Positions 1 to 12,900 of a stretch of 64,000 nt of DNA are shown in pieces. Position numbers and translations under genes: made by a program. Under the pieces are notes generated by a model that saw only the letters and a list, made by a program, of their open reading frames with translations, had not been told where the DNA came from and made no database searches. This stretch comes from Strigamia acuminata. Lineage: Eukaryota; Arthropoda; Chilopoda; Geophilomorpha; Linotaeniidae. Numbering within the stretch: position 1 is the stretch's first letter; each line of letters starts with the position of its first letter. The DNA is taken from assembly GCA_949358305.1 (NCBI GenBank), contig OX442317.1:14140491-14204490 (forward strand). Reading direction: 5' to 3'.

Positions 1-2913
1 GAGATCAAAAGTCTATTCTCCCAAATCATTGCTTGGATGTTGCTAAAACTTACATTGAAGCCTTCTACTAAGGTTTAAACACTATTTCAGAACATTCAGA
101 GACATTGGTTTGTGGTGTTTGTGCTAAGTCAACTGTGATGTCAAATGAGATCAAAAGTTTATTCTTTCAAATTATTGCTTGGATGTTGCTAACACTTACA
201 TTGAAGCCTTCTACTAAGGTTTAAACACTATTTCTAAACATTCAGAGACATTGATCTTGTGGTGTTTGTGCTAAGTCAACTGTGACGTCAAATGAGATCA
301 AAAGTTTATTCTTTCAAATTATTGCTTGGATGTTGCTAACACTTACATTGAAGCCTTCTACTAAGGTTTAAACACTATTTCTAAACATTCAGAGACATTG
401 ATCTTGTGGTGTTTGTGCTAAGTCAACTGTGACGTCAAATGAGATCAAAAGTTTATTCTTTCAAATTATTGCTTGGATGTTGCTAAAACTTACATTGAAG
501 CTTTCTACTAAGGTTTAAACACTATTTCAGAACATTCAGAAACATTGGTCTTGTGATGTTTGTGCTAAGTCAACTGTGATGTCAAATGGGATCAAAAGTT
601 TATTCTTCCAAATCATTGCTTGGATGTTGCTAAAACTTACATTGAAGCTTTCTACTAAGGTTTAAACACTATTTCAGAACATTCAGAGACATTGGTCTTG
701 TGATGTTTGTGCTAAGTCAACTGTGATGTCAAATGAGATCAAAAGTTTATTCTTTCAAATCATTGCTTGGATGTTGCTAAAACTTACATTGAAGCCTTCT
801 ACTAAGGTTTAAACACTATTTCAGAACATTCAGAGACATTGGTTTGTGGTGTTTGTGCTAAGTCAACTGTGATGTCAAATGAGATCAAAAGTTTATTCTT
901 TCAAATTATTGCTTGGATGTTGCTAACACTTACATTGAAGCCTTCTACTAAGGTTTAAACACTATTTCTAAACATTCAGAGACATTGGTCTTGTGGTGTT
1001 TGTGCTAAGTCAACTGTGATGAGATCAAAAGTCTATTCTCCCAAATCATTGCTTGGATGTTGCTAAAACTTACATTGAAGCCTTCTACTAAGGTTTAAAC
1101 ACTATTTCAGAACATTCAGAGACATTGGTTTGTGGTGTTTGTGCTAAGTCAACTGTGATGTCAAATGAGATCAAAAGTTTATTCTTTCAAATTATTGCTT
1201 GGATGTTGCTAACACTTACATTGAAGCCTTCTACTAAGGTTTAAACACTATTTCTAAACATTCAGAGACATTGATCTTGTGGTGTTTGTGCTAAGTCAAC
1301 TGTGACGTCAAATGAGATCAAAAGTTTATTCTTTCAAATTATTGCTTGGATGTTGCTAAAACTTACATTGAAGCTTTCTACTAAGGTTTAAACACTATTT
1401 CAGAACATTCAGAAACATTGGTCTTGTGATGTTTGTGCTAAGTCAACTGTGATGTCAAATGGGATCAAAAGTTTATTCTTCCAAATCATTGCTTGGATGT
1501 TGCTAAAACTTACATTGAAGCTTTCTACTAAGGTTTAAACACTATTTCAGAACATTCAGAGACATTGGTCTTGTGATGTTTGTGCTAAGTCAACTGTGAT
1601 GTCAAATGAGATCAAAAGTTTATTCTTTCAAATCATTGCTTGGATGTTGCTAAAACTTACATTGAAGCCTTCTACTAAGGTTTAAACACTATTTCAGAAC
1701 ATTCAGAGACATTGGTTTGTGGTGTTTGTGCTAAGTCAACTGTGATGTCAAATGAGATCAAAAGTTTATTCTTTCAAATTATTGCTTGGATGTTGCTAAC
1801 ACTTACATTGAAGCCTTCTACTAAGGTTTAAACACTATTTCTAAACATTCAGAGACATTGGTCTTGTGGTGTTTGTGCTAAGTCAACTGTGATGAGATCA
1901 AAAGTCTATTCTCCCAAATCATTGCTTGGATGTTGCTAAAACTTACATTGAAGCCTTCTACTAAGGTTTAAACACTATTTCAGAACATTCAGAGACATTG
2001 GTTTGTGGTGTTTGTGCTAAGTCAACTGTGATGTCAAATGAGATCAAAAGTTTATTCTTTCAAATTATTGCTTGGATGTTGCTAACACTTACATTGAAGC
2101 CTTCTACTAAGGTTTAAACACTATTTCTAAACATTCAGAGACATTGATCTTGTGGTGTTTGTGCTAAGTCAACTGTGACGTCAAATGAGATCAAAAGTTT
2201 ATTCTTTCAAATTATTGCTTGGATGTTGCTAACACTTACATTGAAGCCTTCTACTAAGGTTTAAACACTATTTCTAAACATTCAGAGACATTGATCTTGT
2301 GGTGTTTGTGCTAAGTCAACTGTGACGTCAAATGAGATCAAAAGTTTATTCTTTCAAATTATTGCTTGGATGTTGCTAAAACTTACATTGAAGCTTTCTA
2401 CTAAGGTTTAAACACTATTTCAGAACATTCAGAAACATTGGTCTTGTGATGTTTGTGCTAAGTCAACTGTGATGTCAAATGGGATCAAAAGTTTATTCTT
2501 CCAAATCATTGCTTGGATGTTGCTAAAACTTACATTGAAGCTTTCTACTAAGGTTTAAACACTATTTCAGAACATTCAGAGACATTGGTCTTGTGATGTT
2601 TGTGCTAAGTCAACTGTGATGTCAAATGAGATCAAAAGTTTATTCTTTCAAATCATTGCTTGGATGTTGCTAAAACTTACATTGAAGCCTTCTACTAAGG
2701 TTTAAACACTATTTCAGAACATTCAGAGACATTGGTTTGTGGTGTTTGTGCTAAGTCAACTGTGATGTCAAATGAGATCAAAAGTTTATTCTTTCAAATT
2801 ATTGCTTGGATGTTGCTAACACTTACATTGAAGCCTTCTACTAAGGTTTAAACACTATTTCTAAACATTCAGAGACATTGGTCTTGTGGTGTTTGTGCTA
2901 AGTCAACTGTGAT
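1..2913. repeat. Higher-order repeat, 7-mer of 1020 bp with a 6-mer deletion form
   Basis: The seven monomers 1-1020 (146+147+147+147+147+146+140) recur from 1021, in phase with the 140 bp TGATGAG junction. Copy two runs 1021-1893 (873 bp) and lacks one 147 bp monomer of the TAACACTTAC class; copy three runs 1894-2913 and is again 1020 bp. Within copies, the aligned monomers appear identical. This is direct evidence of recent amplification of a multi-monomer unit, with loss or gain of one monomer by unequal exchange. Related 7-mer segments recur after 9936, 14543, 17556, 19856 and 22883. Confidence 0.93.
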
Positions 2914-4789
2914 GAGATCAAAAGTCTATTCTCCCAAATCATTGCTTGGATGTTGCTAAAACTTACATTGAAGCCTTCTACTAAGGTTTAAACACTATTT
3001 CAGAACATTCAGAGACATTGGTTTGTGGTGTTTGTGCTAAGTCAACTGTGATGTCAAATGAGATCAAAAGTTTATTCTTTCAAATTATTGCTTGGATGTT
3101 GCTAACACTTACATTGAAGCCTTCTACTAAGGTTTAAACACTATTTCTAAACATTCAGAGACATTGATCTTGTGGTGTTTGTGCTAAGTCAACTGTGACG
3201 TCAAATGAGATCAAAAGTTTATTCTTTCAAATTATTGCTTGGATGTTGCTAAAACTTACATTGAAGCTTTCTACTAAGGTTTAAACACTATTTCAGAACA
3301 TTCAGAAACATTGGTCTTGTGATGTTTGTGCTAAGTCAACTGTGATGTCAAATGGGATCAAAAGTTTATTCTTCCAAATCATTGCTTGGATGTTGCTAAA
3401 ACTTACATTGAAGCTTTCTACTAAGGTTTAAACACTATTTCAGAACATTCAGAAACATTGGTCTTGTGATGTTTGTGCTAAGTCAACTGTGATGAGATCA
3501 AAAGTCTATTCTCCAAAATCATTGCTTGGATGTTGCTAAAACTTACATTGAAGCCTTCTACTAAGGTTTAAACACTATTTCAGAACATTCAGACACATTG
3601 GTCTTGTGGTGTTTGTGCTAAGTCAACTGTGACGTCAAATGAGATCAAAAGTTTATTCTTTCAAATTATTGCTTGGATGTTGCTAAAACTTACATTGAAG
3701 CTTTCTACTAAGGTTTAAACACTATTTCAGAACATTCAGAGACATTGGTCTTGTGATGTTTGTGCTAAGTCAACTGTGATGAGATCAAAAGTCTATTCTC
3801 CAAAATCATTGCTTGGATGTTGCTAAAACTTACATTGAAGCCTTCTACTAAGGTTTAAACACTATTTCAGAACATTCAGACACATTGGTCTTGTGGTGTT
3901 TGTGCTAAGTCAACTGTGACGTCAAATGAGATCAAAAGTTTATTCTTTCAAATTATTGCTTGGATGTTGCAAAAACTTACATTGAAGCTTTCTACTAAGG
4001 TTTAAACACTATTTCAGAACATTCAGAAACATTGGTCTTGTGATGTTTGTGCTAAGTCAACTGTGATGTCAAATGGGATCAAAAGTTTATTCTTCCAAAT
4101 CATTGCTTGGATGTTGCTAAAACTTACATTGAAGCCTTCTACTAAGGTTTAAACACTATTTCAGAACATTCAGAGACATTGGTTTGTGGTGTTTGTGCTA
4201 AGTCAACTGTGATGTCAAATGAGATCAAAAGTTTATTCTTTCAAATTATTGCTTGGATGTTGCTAACACTTACATTGAAGCCTTCTACTAAGGTTTAAAC
4301 ACTATTTCTAAACATTCAGAGACATTGGTCTTGTGGTGTTTGTGCTAAGTCAACTGTGATGAGATCAAAAGTCTATTCTCCCAAATCATTGCTTGGATGT
4401 TGCTAAAACTTACATTGAAGCCTTCTACTAAGGTTTAAACACTATTTCAGAACATTCAGAGACATTGGTTTGTGGTGTTTGTGCTAAGTCAACTGTGATG
4501 TCAAATGAGATCAAAAGTTTATTCTTTCAAATTATTGCTTGGATGTTGCTAACACTTACATTGAAGCCTTCTACTAAGGTTTAAACACTATTTCTAAACA
4601 TTCAGAGACATTGATCTTGTGGTGTTTGTGCTAAGTCAACTGTGACGTCAAATGAGATCAAAAGTTTATTCTTTCAAATTATTGCTTGGATGTTGCTAAA
4701 ACTTACATTGAAGCTTTCTACTAAGGTTTAAACACTATTTCAGAACATTCAGAAACATTGGTCTTGTGGTGTTTGTGCTAAGTCAACTG

Positions 4790-7740
4790 TGATGAGATCA
4801 AAAGTCTATTCTCCAAAATCATTGCTTGGATGTTGCTAAAACTTACATTGAAGCCTTCTACTAAGGTTTAAACACTATTTCAGAACATTCAGACACATTG
4901 GTCTTGTGGTGTTTGTGCTAAGTCAACTGTGACGTCAAATGAGATCAAAAGTTTATTCTTTCAAATTATTGCTTGGATGTTGCTAAAACTTACATTGAAG
5001 CTTTCTACTAAGGTTTAAACACTATTTCAGAACATTCAGAAACATTGGTCTTGTGATGTTTGTGCTAAGTCAACTGTGATGTCAAATGGGATCAAAAGTT
5101 TATTCTTCCAAATCATTGCTTGGATGTTGCTAAAACTTACATTGAAGCCTTCTACTAAGGTTTAAACACTATTTCAGAACATTCAGAGACATTGGTCTTG
5201 TGATGTTTGTGCTAAGCCAACTGTGATGTCAAATGAGATCAAAAGTTTATTCTTTCAAATCATTGCTTGGATGTTGCTAAAACTTACATTAAAGCTTTCT
5301 ACTAAAGTTTAAACACTATTTCAGAACATTCAGAGACATTGGTCTTGTGGTGTTTGTGCTAAGTCAACTGTGATGAGATCAAAAGTCTATTCTCCCAAAT
5401 CATTGCTTGGATGTTGCTAAAACTTACATTGAAGCCGTCTACTTAGGTTTAAACACTATTTCAGAACATTTAGAGACATTGGTCTTGTGGTGTTTGTGCT
5501 AAGTCAACTGTGATGAGATCAAAAGTCTATTTTCCCAAATCATTTCTTGGATGTTGCTAAAACTTACATTAAAACTTTCTACTAAGGTTTAAACACTATT
5601 TCAGAACATTCAGAGACATTGGTCTTGTGATGTTTGTGCTAAGTCAACTGTGATGAGATCAAAAGTCTATTCTCCCAAATCATTGCTTGGATGTTGCTAA
5701 AACTTACATTAAAGCTTTCTACTAAGGTTTAAACACTATTTCAAAACATTCAGAGACATTGGTCTTGTGATGTTTGTGCTAAGTCAACTGTGATGAGATC
5801 AAAAGTCTATTCTCCCAAACCATTGCTTGGATGTTGCTAAAACTTACATTGAAGCCTTCTACTAAGGTTTAAACACTATTTCAGAACATTCAGAGACATT
5901 GGTCTTGTGATGTTTGTGCTAAGTCAACTGTGATGAGATCAAAAGTCTATTCTCCCAAATCATTGCTTGGATGTTGCTAAAACTTACATTGAAGCCGTCT
6001 ACTAAGGTTTAAACACTATTTCAGAACATTCAGAGACATTGGTCTTGTGGTGTTTGTGCTAAGTCAACTGTGACGTCAAATGAGATCAAAAGGTTATTCT
6101 TTCAAATTATTGCTTGGATGTTGCTAAAACTTACATTGAAGCCTTCTACTAAGGTTTAAACACTATTTCAGAACATTCAGAGACATTGGTCTTGTGATGT
6201 TTGTGCTAAGTCAACTGTGATGTCAAATGAGATCAAAAGTTTATTCTTTCAAATCATTGCTTGGATGTTGCTAAAACTTACATTAAAGCTTTCTACTAAA
6301 GTTTAAACACTATTTCAGAAAATTCAGAGACATTGGTCTTGTGGTGTTTGTGCTGTCAACTGTGATGAGATCAAAAGTCTATTCTCCCAAATCATTGCTT
6401 AGATGTTGCTAAAACTTACATTGAAGCCTTCTACTAAGGTTTAAACACTATTTCAGAACATTCAGAGACATTGGTTTGTGGTGTTTGTGCTAAGTCAACT
6501 GTGATGTCAAATGAGATCAAAAGTTTATTCTTTCAAATTATTGCTTGGATGTTGCTAAAACTAACATTGAAGCCTTCTACTAAGGTTTAAACACTATTTC
6601 AGAACATTCAGAGACATTGGTCTTGTGGTGTTTGTGCTAAGTCAACTGTGATGAGATCAAAAGTCTATTTTCCCAAATCATTTCTTGGATGTTGCTAAAA
6701 CTTACATTAAAGCTTTCTACTAAGGTTTAAACACTATTTCAGAACATTCAGAGACATTGGTCTTGTGATGTTTGTGCTAAGTCAACTGTGATGAGATCAA
6801 AAGTCTATTCTCCCAAATCATTGCTTGGATGTTGCTAAAACTTACATTGAAGCCGTCTACTAAGGTTTAAACACTATTTCAGAACATTCAGAGACATTGG
6901 TCTTGTGATGTTTGTGCTAAGTTAACTGTGATGAGATCAAAAGTCTATTCTCCAAAATCATTGCTTGGATGTTGCTAAAACTTACATTGAAGCCTTCTAC
7001 TAAGGTTTAAACACTATTTCAGAACATTCAGACACATTGGTCTTGTGGTGTTTGTGCTAAGTCAACTGTGACGTCAAATGAGATCAAAAGTTTATTCTTT
7101 CAAATTATTGCTTGGATGTTGCTAAAACTTACATTGAAGCTTTCTACTAAGGTTTAAACACTATTTCAGAACATTCAGAAACATTGGTCTTGTGATGTTT
7201 GTGCTAAGTCAACTGTGATGTCAAATGGGATCAAAAGTTTATTCTTCCAAATCATTGCTTGGATGTTGCTAAAACTTACATTGAAGCCTTCTACTAAGGT
7301 TTAAACACTATTTCAGAACATTCAGAGACATTGGTCTTGTGAAGTTTGTGCTAAGTCAACTGTGATGTCAAATGAGATCAAAAGTTTATTCTTTCAAATC
7401 ATTGCTTGGATGTTGCTAAAACTTACATTAAAGCTTTCTACTAAGGTTTAAACACTATTTCAGAACATTTAGAGACATTGGTCTTGTGATGTTTGTGCTA
7501 AGTCAACTGTGATGAGATCAAAAGTCTATTCTCCAAAATCATTGCTTGGATGTTGCTAAAACTTACATTGAAGCCTTCTACTAAGGTTTAAACACTATTT
7601 CAGAACATTCAGACACATTGGTCTTGTGGTGTTTGTGCTAAGTCAACTGTGACGTCAAATAAGATCAAAAGTTTATTCTTTCAAATCATTGCTTGGATGT
7701 TGCTAAAACTTACATTAAAGCTTTCTACTAAGGTTTAAAC
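4790..7740. repeat. Segmental satellite duplicate, copy 1 (partner near 25190-28570)
   Basis: Rare private variants occur in the same order in this segment and in 25190-28570: AAGCCAACTG (5211 and 25613 regions), GCCGTCTACTTAGG, AAAACTTTCTAC, CCCAAACCATTGC, AAAAGGTTATTC (6088 and 26916 regions) and the 2 bp-shortened GTGCTGTCAACTG (6351 and 27179 regions). The offset is 20402 bp up to about 5890 and 20828 bp after about 5930. The 426 bp difference is three extra monomers in the downstream copy. Edges are approximate because both sides are satellite. Confidence 0.85.
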
Positions 7741-9368
7741 ACTATTTCAGAACATTCAGAGACATTGGTCTTGTGATGTTTGTGCTAAGTCAACTGTGAT
7801 GAGATCAAAAGTCTATTCTCCCAAATCATTGCTTGGATGTTGCTAAAACTTACATTGAAGCCTTCTACTAAGGTTTAAACACTATTTCAGAACATTCAGA
7901 GACATTGGTCTTGTGGTGTTTGTGCTAAGTCAACTGTGATGTCAAATGAGATCAAAAGTTTATTCTTTCAAATTATTGCTTGGATGTTGCTAACACTTAC
8001 ATTGAAGCCGTCTACTAAGGTTTAAACACTATTTCAGAACATTTAGAGACATTGGTCTTGTGGTGTTTGTGCTAAGTCAACTGTGATGAGATCAAAAGTC
8101 TATTTTCCCAAATCATTTCTTGGATGTTGCTAAAACTTACATTAAAGCTTTCTACTAAGGTTTAAACACTATTTCAGAACATTCAGAGACATTGATCTTG
8201 TGATGTTTGTGCTAAGTCAACTGTGATGAGATCAAAAGTCTATTCTCCCAAATCATTGCTTGGATGTTGCTAAAACTTACATTAAAGCTTTCTACTAAGG
8301 TTTAAACACTATTTCAAAACATTCAGAGACATTGGTCTTGTGATGTTTGTGCTAAGTCAACTGTGATGAGATCAAAAGTCTATTCTCCCAAATCATTGCT
8401 TGGATGTTGCTAAAACTTACATTGAAGCCTTCTACTAAGGTTTAAACACTATTTCAGAACATTCAGACACATTGGTCTTGTGGTGTTTGTGCTAAGTCAA
8501 CTGTGACGTCAAATAAGATCAAAAGTTTATTCTTTCAAATCATTGCTTGGATGTTGCTAAAACTTACATTAAAGCTTTCTACTAAGGTTTAAACACTATT
8601 TCAGAACATTCAGAGACATTGGTCTTGTGATGTTTGTGCTAAGTCAACTGTGATGAGATCAAAAGTCTATTCTCCCAAATCATTGCTTGGATGTTGCTAA
8701 AACTTACATTGAAGCCTTCTACTAAGGTTTAAACACTATTTCAGAACATTCAGAGACATTGGTCTTGTGGTGTTTGTGCTAAGTCAACTGTGATGTCAAA
8801 TGAGATCAAAAGTTTATTCTTTCAAATTATTGCTTGGATGTTGCTAACACTTACATTGAAGCCGTCTACTAAGGTTTAAACACTATTTCAGAACATTTAG
8901 AGACATTGGTCTTGTGGTGTTTGTGCTAAGTCAACTGTGATGAGATCAAAAGTCTATTTTCCCAAATCATTTCTTGGATGTTGCTAAAACTTACATTAAA
9001 GCTTTCTACTAAGGTTTAAACACTATTTCAGAACATTCAGAGACATTGATCTTGTGATGTTTGTGCTAAGTCAACTGTGATGAGATCAAAAGTCTATTCT
9101 CCCAAATCATTGCTTGGATGTTGCTAAAACTTACATTAAAGCTTTCTACTAAGGTTTAAACACTATTTCAAAACATTCAGAGACATTGGTCTTGTGATGT
9201 TTGTGCTAAGTCAACTGTGATGAGATCAAAAGTCTATTCTCCCAAATCATTGCTTGGATGTTGCTAAAACTTACATTGAAGCCTTCTACTAAGGTTTAAA
9301 CACTATTTCAGAACATTCAGACACATTGGTCTTGTGGTGTTTGTGCTAAGTCAACTGTGACGTCAAAT
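7661..9368. repeat. Higher-order repeat, 6-mer of 854 bp, two tandem copies
   Basis: The distinctive monomer beginning AAGATCAAAAG recurs at 7661, 8515 and 9369, giving an exact period of 854 bp. The unit is six monomers of 140, 147, 140, 140, 140 and 147 bp, including the diagnostic GCCGTCTAC, TCTATTTTCCC/ATTTCTTGG, and CAAAACATT classes. The two complete copies appear identical by eye, and a third partial copy follows 9369. The same six-monomer order reappears near 13250-14540 and 16270-17550, so this unit has been moved as a block into other places in the array. Confidence 0.92.
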
Positions 9369-9935
9369 AAGATCAAAAGTTTATTCTTTCAAATCATTGC
9401 TTGGATGTTGCTAAAACTTACATTAAAGCTTTCTACTAAGGTTTAAACACTATTTCAGAACATTCAGAGACATTGGTCTTGTGATGTTTGTGCTAAGTCA
9501 ACTGTGATGAGATCAAAAGTCTATTCTCCCAAATCATTGCTTGGATGTTGCTAAAACTTACATTGAAGCCTTCTACTAAGGTTTAAACACTATTTCAGAA
9601 CATTCAGAGACATTGGTCTTGTGGTGTTTGTGCTAAGTCAACTGTGATGTCAAATGAGATCAAAAGTTTATTCTTTCAAATTATTGCTTGGATGTTGCTA
9701 ACACTTACATTGAAGCCGTCTACTAAGGTTTAAACACTATTTCAGAACATTTAGAGACATTGGTCTTGTGGTGTTTGTGCTAAGTCAACTGTGATGAGAT
9801 CAAAAGTCTATTTTCCCAAATCATTTCTTGGATGTTGCTAAAACTTACATTAAAGCTTTCTACTAAGGTTTAAACACTATTTCAGAACATTCAGAGACAT
9901 TGATCTTGTGATGTTTGTGCTAAGTCAACTGTGAT

Positions 9936-12900
9936 GAGATCAAAAGTCTATTCTCCCAAATCATTGCTTGGATGTTGCTAAAACTTACATTGAAGCCTTC
10001 TACTAAGGTTTAAACACTATTTCAGAACATTCAGAGACATTGGTTTGTGGTGTTTGTGCTAAGTCAACTGTGATGTCAAATGAGATCAAAAGTTTATTCT
10101 TTCAAATTATTGCTTGGATGTTGCTAACACTTACATTGAAGCCTTCTACTAAGGTTTAAACACTATTTCTAAACATTCAGAGACATTGGTCTTGTGGTGT
10201 TTGTGCTAAGTCAACTGTGATGAGATCAAAAGTCTATTCTCCCAAATCATTGCTTGGATGTTGCTAAAACTTACATTGAAGCCTTCTACTAAGGTTTAAA
10301 CACTATTTCAGAACATTCAGAGACATTGGTTTGTGGTGTTTGTGCTAAGTCAACTGTGATGTCAAATGAGATCAAAAGTTTATTCTTTCAAATTATTGCT
10401 TGGATGTTGCTAACACTTACATTGAAGCCTTCTACTAAGGTTTAAACACTATTTCTAAACATTCAGAGACATTGATCTTGTGGTGTTTGTGCTAAGTCAA
10501 CTGTGACGTCAAATGAGATCAAAAGTTTATTCTTTCAAATTATTGCTTGGATGTTGCTAAAACTTACATTGAAGCTTTCTACTAAGGTTTAAACACTATT
10601 TCAGAACATTCAGAGACATTGGTCTTGTGATGTTTGTGCTAAGTCAACTGTGATGTCAAATGAGATCAAAAGTTTATTCTTTCAAATCATTGCTTGGATG
10701 TTGCTAAAACTTACATTAAAGCTTTCTACTAAGGTTTAAACACTATTTCAGAACATTCAGAGACATTGGTCTTGTGATGTTTGTGCTAAGTCAACTGTGA
10801 TGAGATCAAAAGTCTATTCTCCAAAATCATTGCTTGGATGTTGCTAAAACTTACATTGAAGCCTTCTACTAAGGTTTAAACACTATTTCAGAACATTCAG
10901 ACACATTGGTCTTGTGGTGTTTGTGCTAAGTCAACTGTGACGTCAAATGAGATCAAAAGTTTATTCTTTCAAATTATTGCTTGGATGTTGCTAAAACTTA
11001 CATTGAAGCTTTCTACTAAGGTTTAAACACTATTTCAGAACATTCAGAAACATTGGTCTTGTGATGTTTGTGCTAAGTCAACTGTGATGTCAAATGGGAT
11101 CAAAAGTTTATTCTTCCAAATCATTGCTTGGATGTTGCTAAAACTTACATTGAAGCCTTCTACTAAGGTTTAAACACTATTTCAGAACATTCAGAGACAT
11201 TGGTTTGTGGTGTTTGTGCTAAGTCAACTGTGATGTCAAATGAGATCAAAAGTTTATTCTTTCAAATTATTGCTTGGATGTTGCTAACACTTACATTGAA
11301 GCCTTCTACTAAGGTTTAAACACTATTTCTAAACATTCAGAGACATTGGTCTTGTGGTGTTTGTGCTAAGTCAACTGTGATGAGATCAAAAGTCTATTCT
11401 CCCAAATCATTGCTTGGATGTTGCTAAAACTTACATTGAAGCCTTCTACTAAGGTTTAAACACTATTTCAGAACATTCAGAGACATTGGTTTGTGGTGTT
11501 TGTGCTAAGTCAACTGTGATGTCAAATGAGATCAAAAGTTTATTCTTTCAAATTATTGCTTGGATGTTGCTAACACTTACATTGAAGCCTTCTACTAAGG
11601 TTTAAACACTATTTCTAAACATTCAGAGACATTGATCTTGTGGTGTTTGTGCTAAGTCAACTGTGACGTCAAATAAGATCAAAAGTTTATTCTTTCAAAT
11701 TATTGCTTGGATGTTGCTAAAACTTACATTGAAGCTTTCTACTAAGGTTTAAACACTATTTCAGAACATTCAGAAACATTGGTCTTGTGATGTTTGTGCT
11801 AAGTCAACTGTGATGTCAAATGGGATCAAAAGTTTATTCTTCCAAATCATTGCTTGGATGTTGCTAAAACTTACATTGAAGCTTTCTACTAAGGTTTAAA
11901 CACTATTTCAGAACATTCAGAGACATTGGTCTTGTGATGTTTGTGCTAAGTCAACTGTGATGAGATCAAAAGTCTATTCTCCAAAATCATTGCTTGGATG
12001 TTGCTAAAACTTACATTGAAGCCTTCTACTAAGGTTTAAACACTATTTCAGAACATTCAGACACATTGGTCTTGTGGTGTTTGTGCTAAGTCAACTGTGA
12101 CGTCAAATGAGATCAAAAGTTTATTCTTTCAAATTATTGCTTGGATGTTGCTAAAACTTACATTGAAGCTTTCTACTAAGGTTTAAACACTATTTCAGAA
12201 CATTCAGAGACATTGGTCTTGTGATGTTTGTGCTAAGTCAACTGTGATGAGATCAAAAGTCTATTCTCCAAAATCATTGCTTGGATGTTGCTAAAACTTA
12301 CATTGAAGCCTTCTACTAAGGTTTAAACACTATTTCAGAACATTCAGACACATTGGTCTTGTGGTGTTTGTGCTAAGTCAACTGTGACGTCAAATGGGAT
12401 CAAAAGTTTATTCTTCCAAATCATTGCTTGGATGTTGCTAAAACTTACATTGAAGCCTTCTACTAAGGTTTAAACACTATTTCAGAACATTCAGAGACAT
12501 TGGTTTGTGGTGTTTGTGCTAAGTCAACTGTGATGTCAAATGAGATCAAAAGTTTATTCTTTCAAATTATTGCTTGGATGTTGCTAACACTTACATTGAA
12601 GCCTTCTACTAAGGTTTAAACACTATTTCTAAACATTCAGAGACATTGGTCTTGTGGTGTTTGTGCTAAGTCAACTGTGATGAGATCAAAAGTCTATTCT
12701 CCCAAATCATTGCTTGGATGTTGCTAAAACTTACATTGAAGCCTTCTACTAAGGTTTAAACACTATTTCAGAACATTCAGAGACATTGGTTTGTGGTGTT
12801 TGTGCTAAGTCAACTGTGATGTCAAATGAGATCAAAAGTTTATTCTTTCAAATTATTGCTTGGATGTTGCTAACACTTACATTGAAGCCTTCTACTAAGG

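Noticed and set aside
1-587. CENP-B box in the satellite monomer
   Set aside because: No match to the TTCG....A..CGGG core was found in the monomer classes read.
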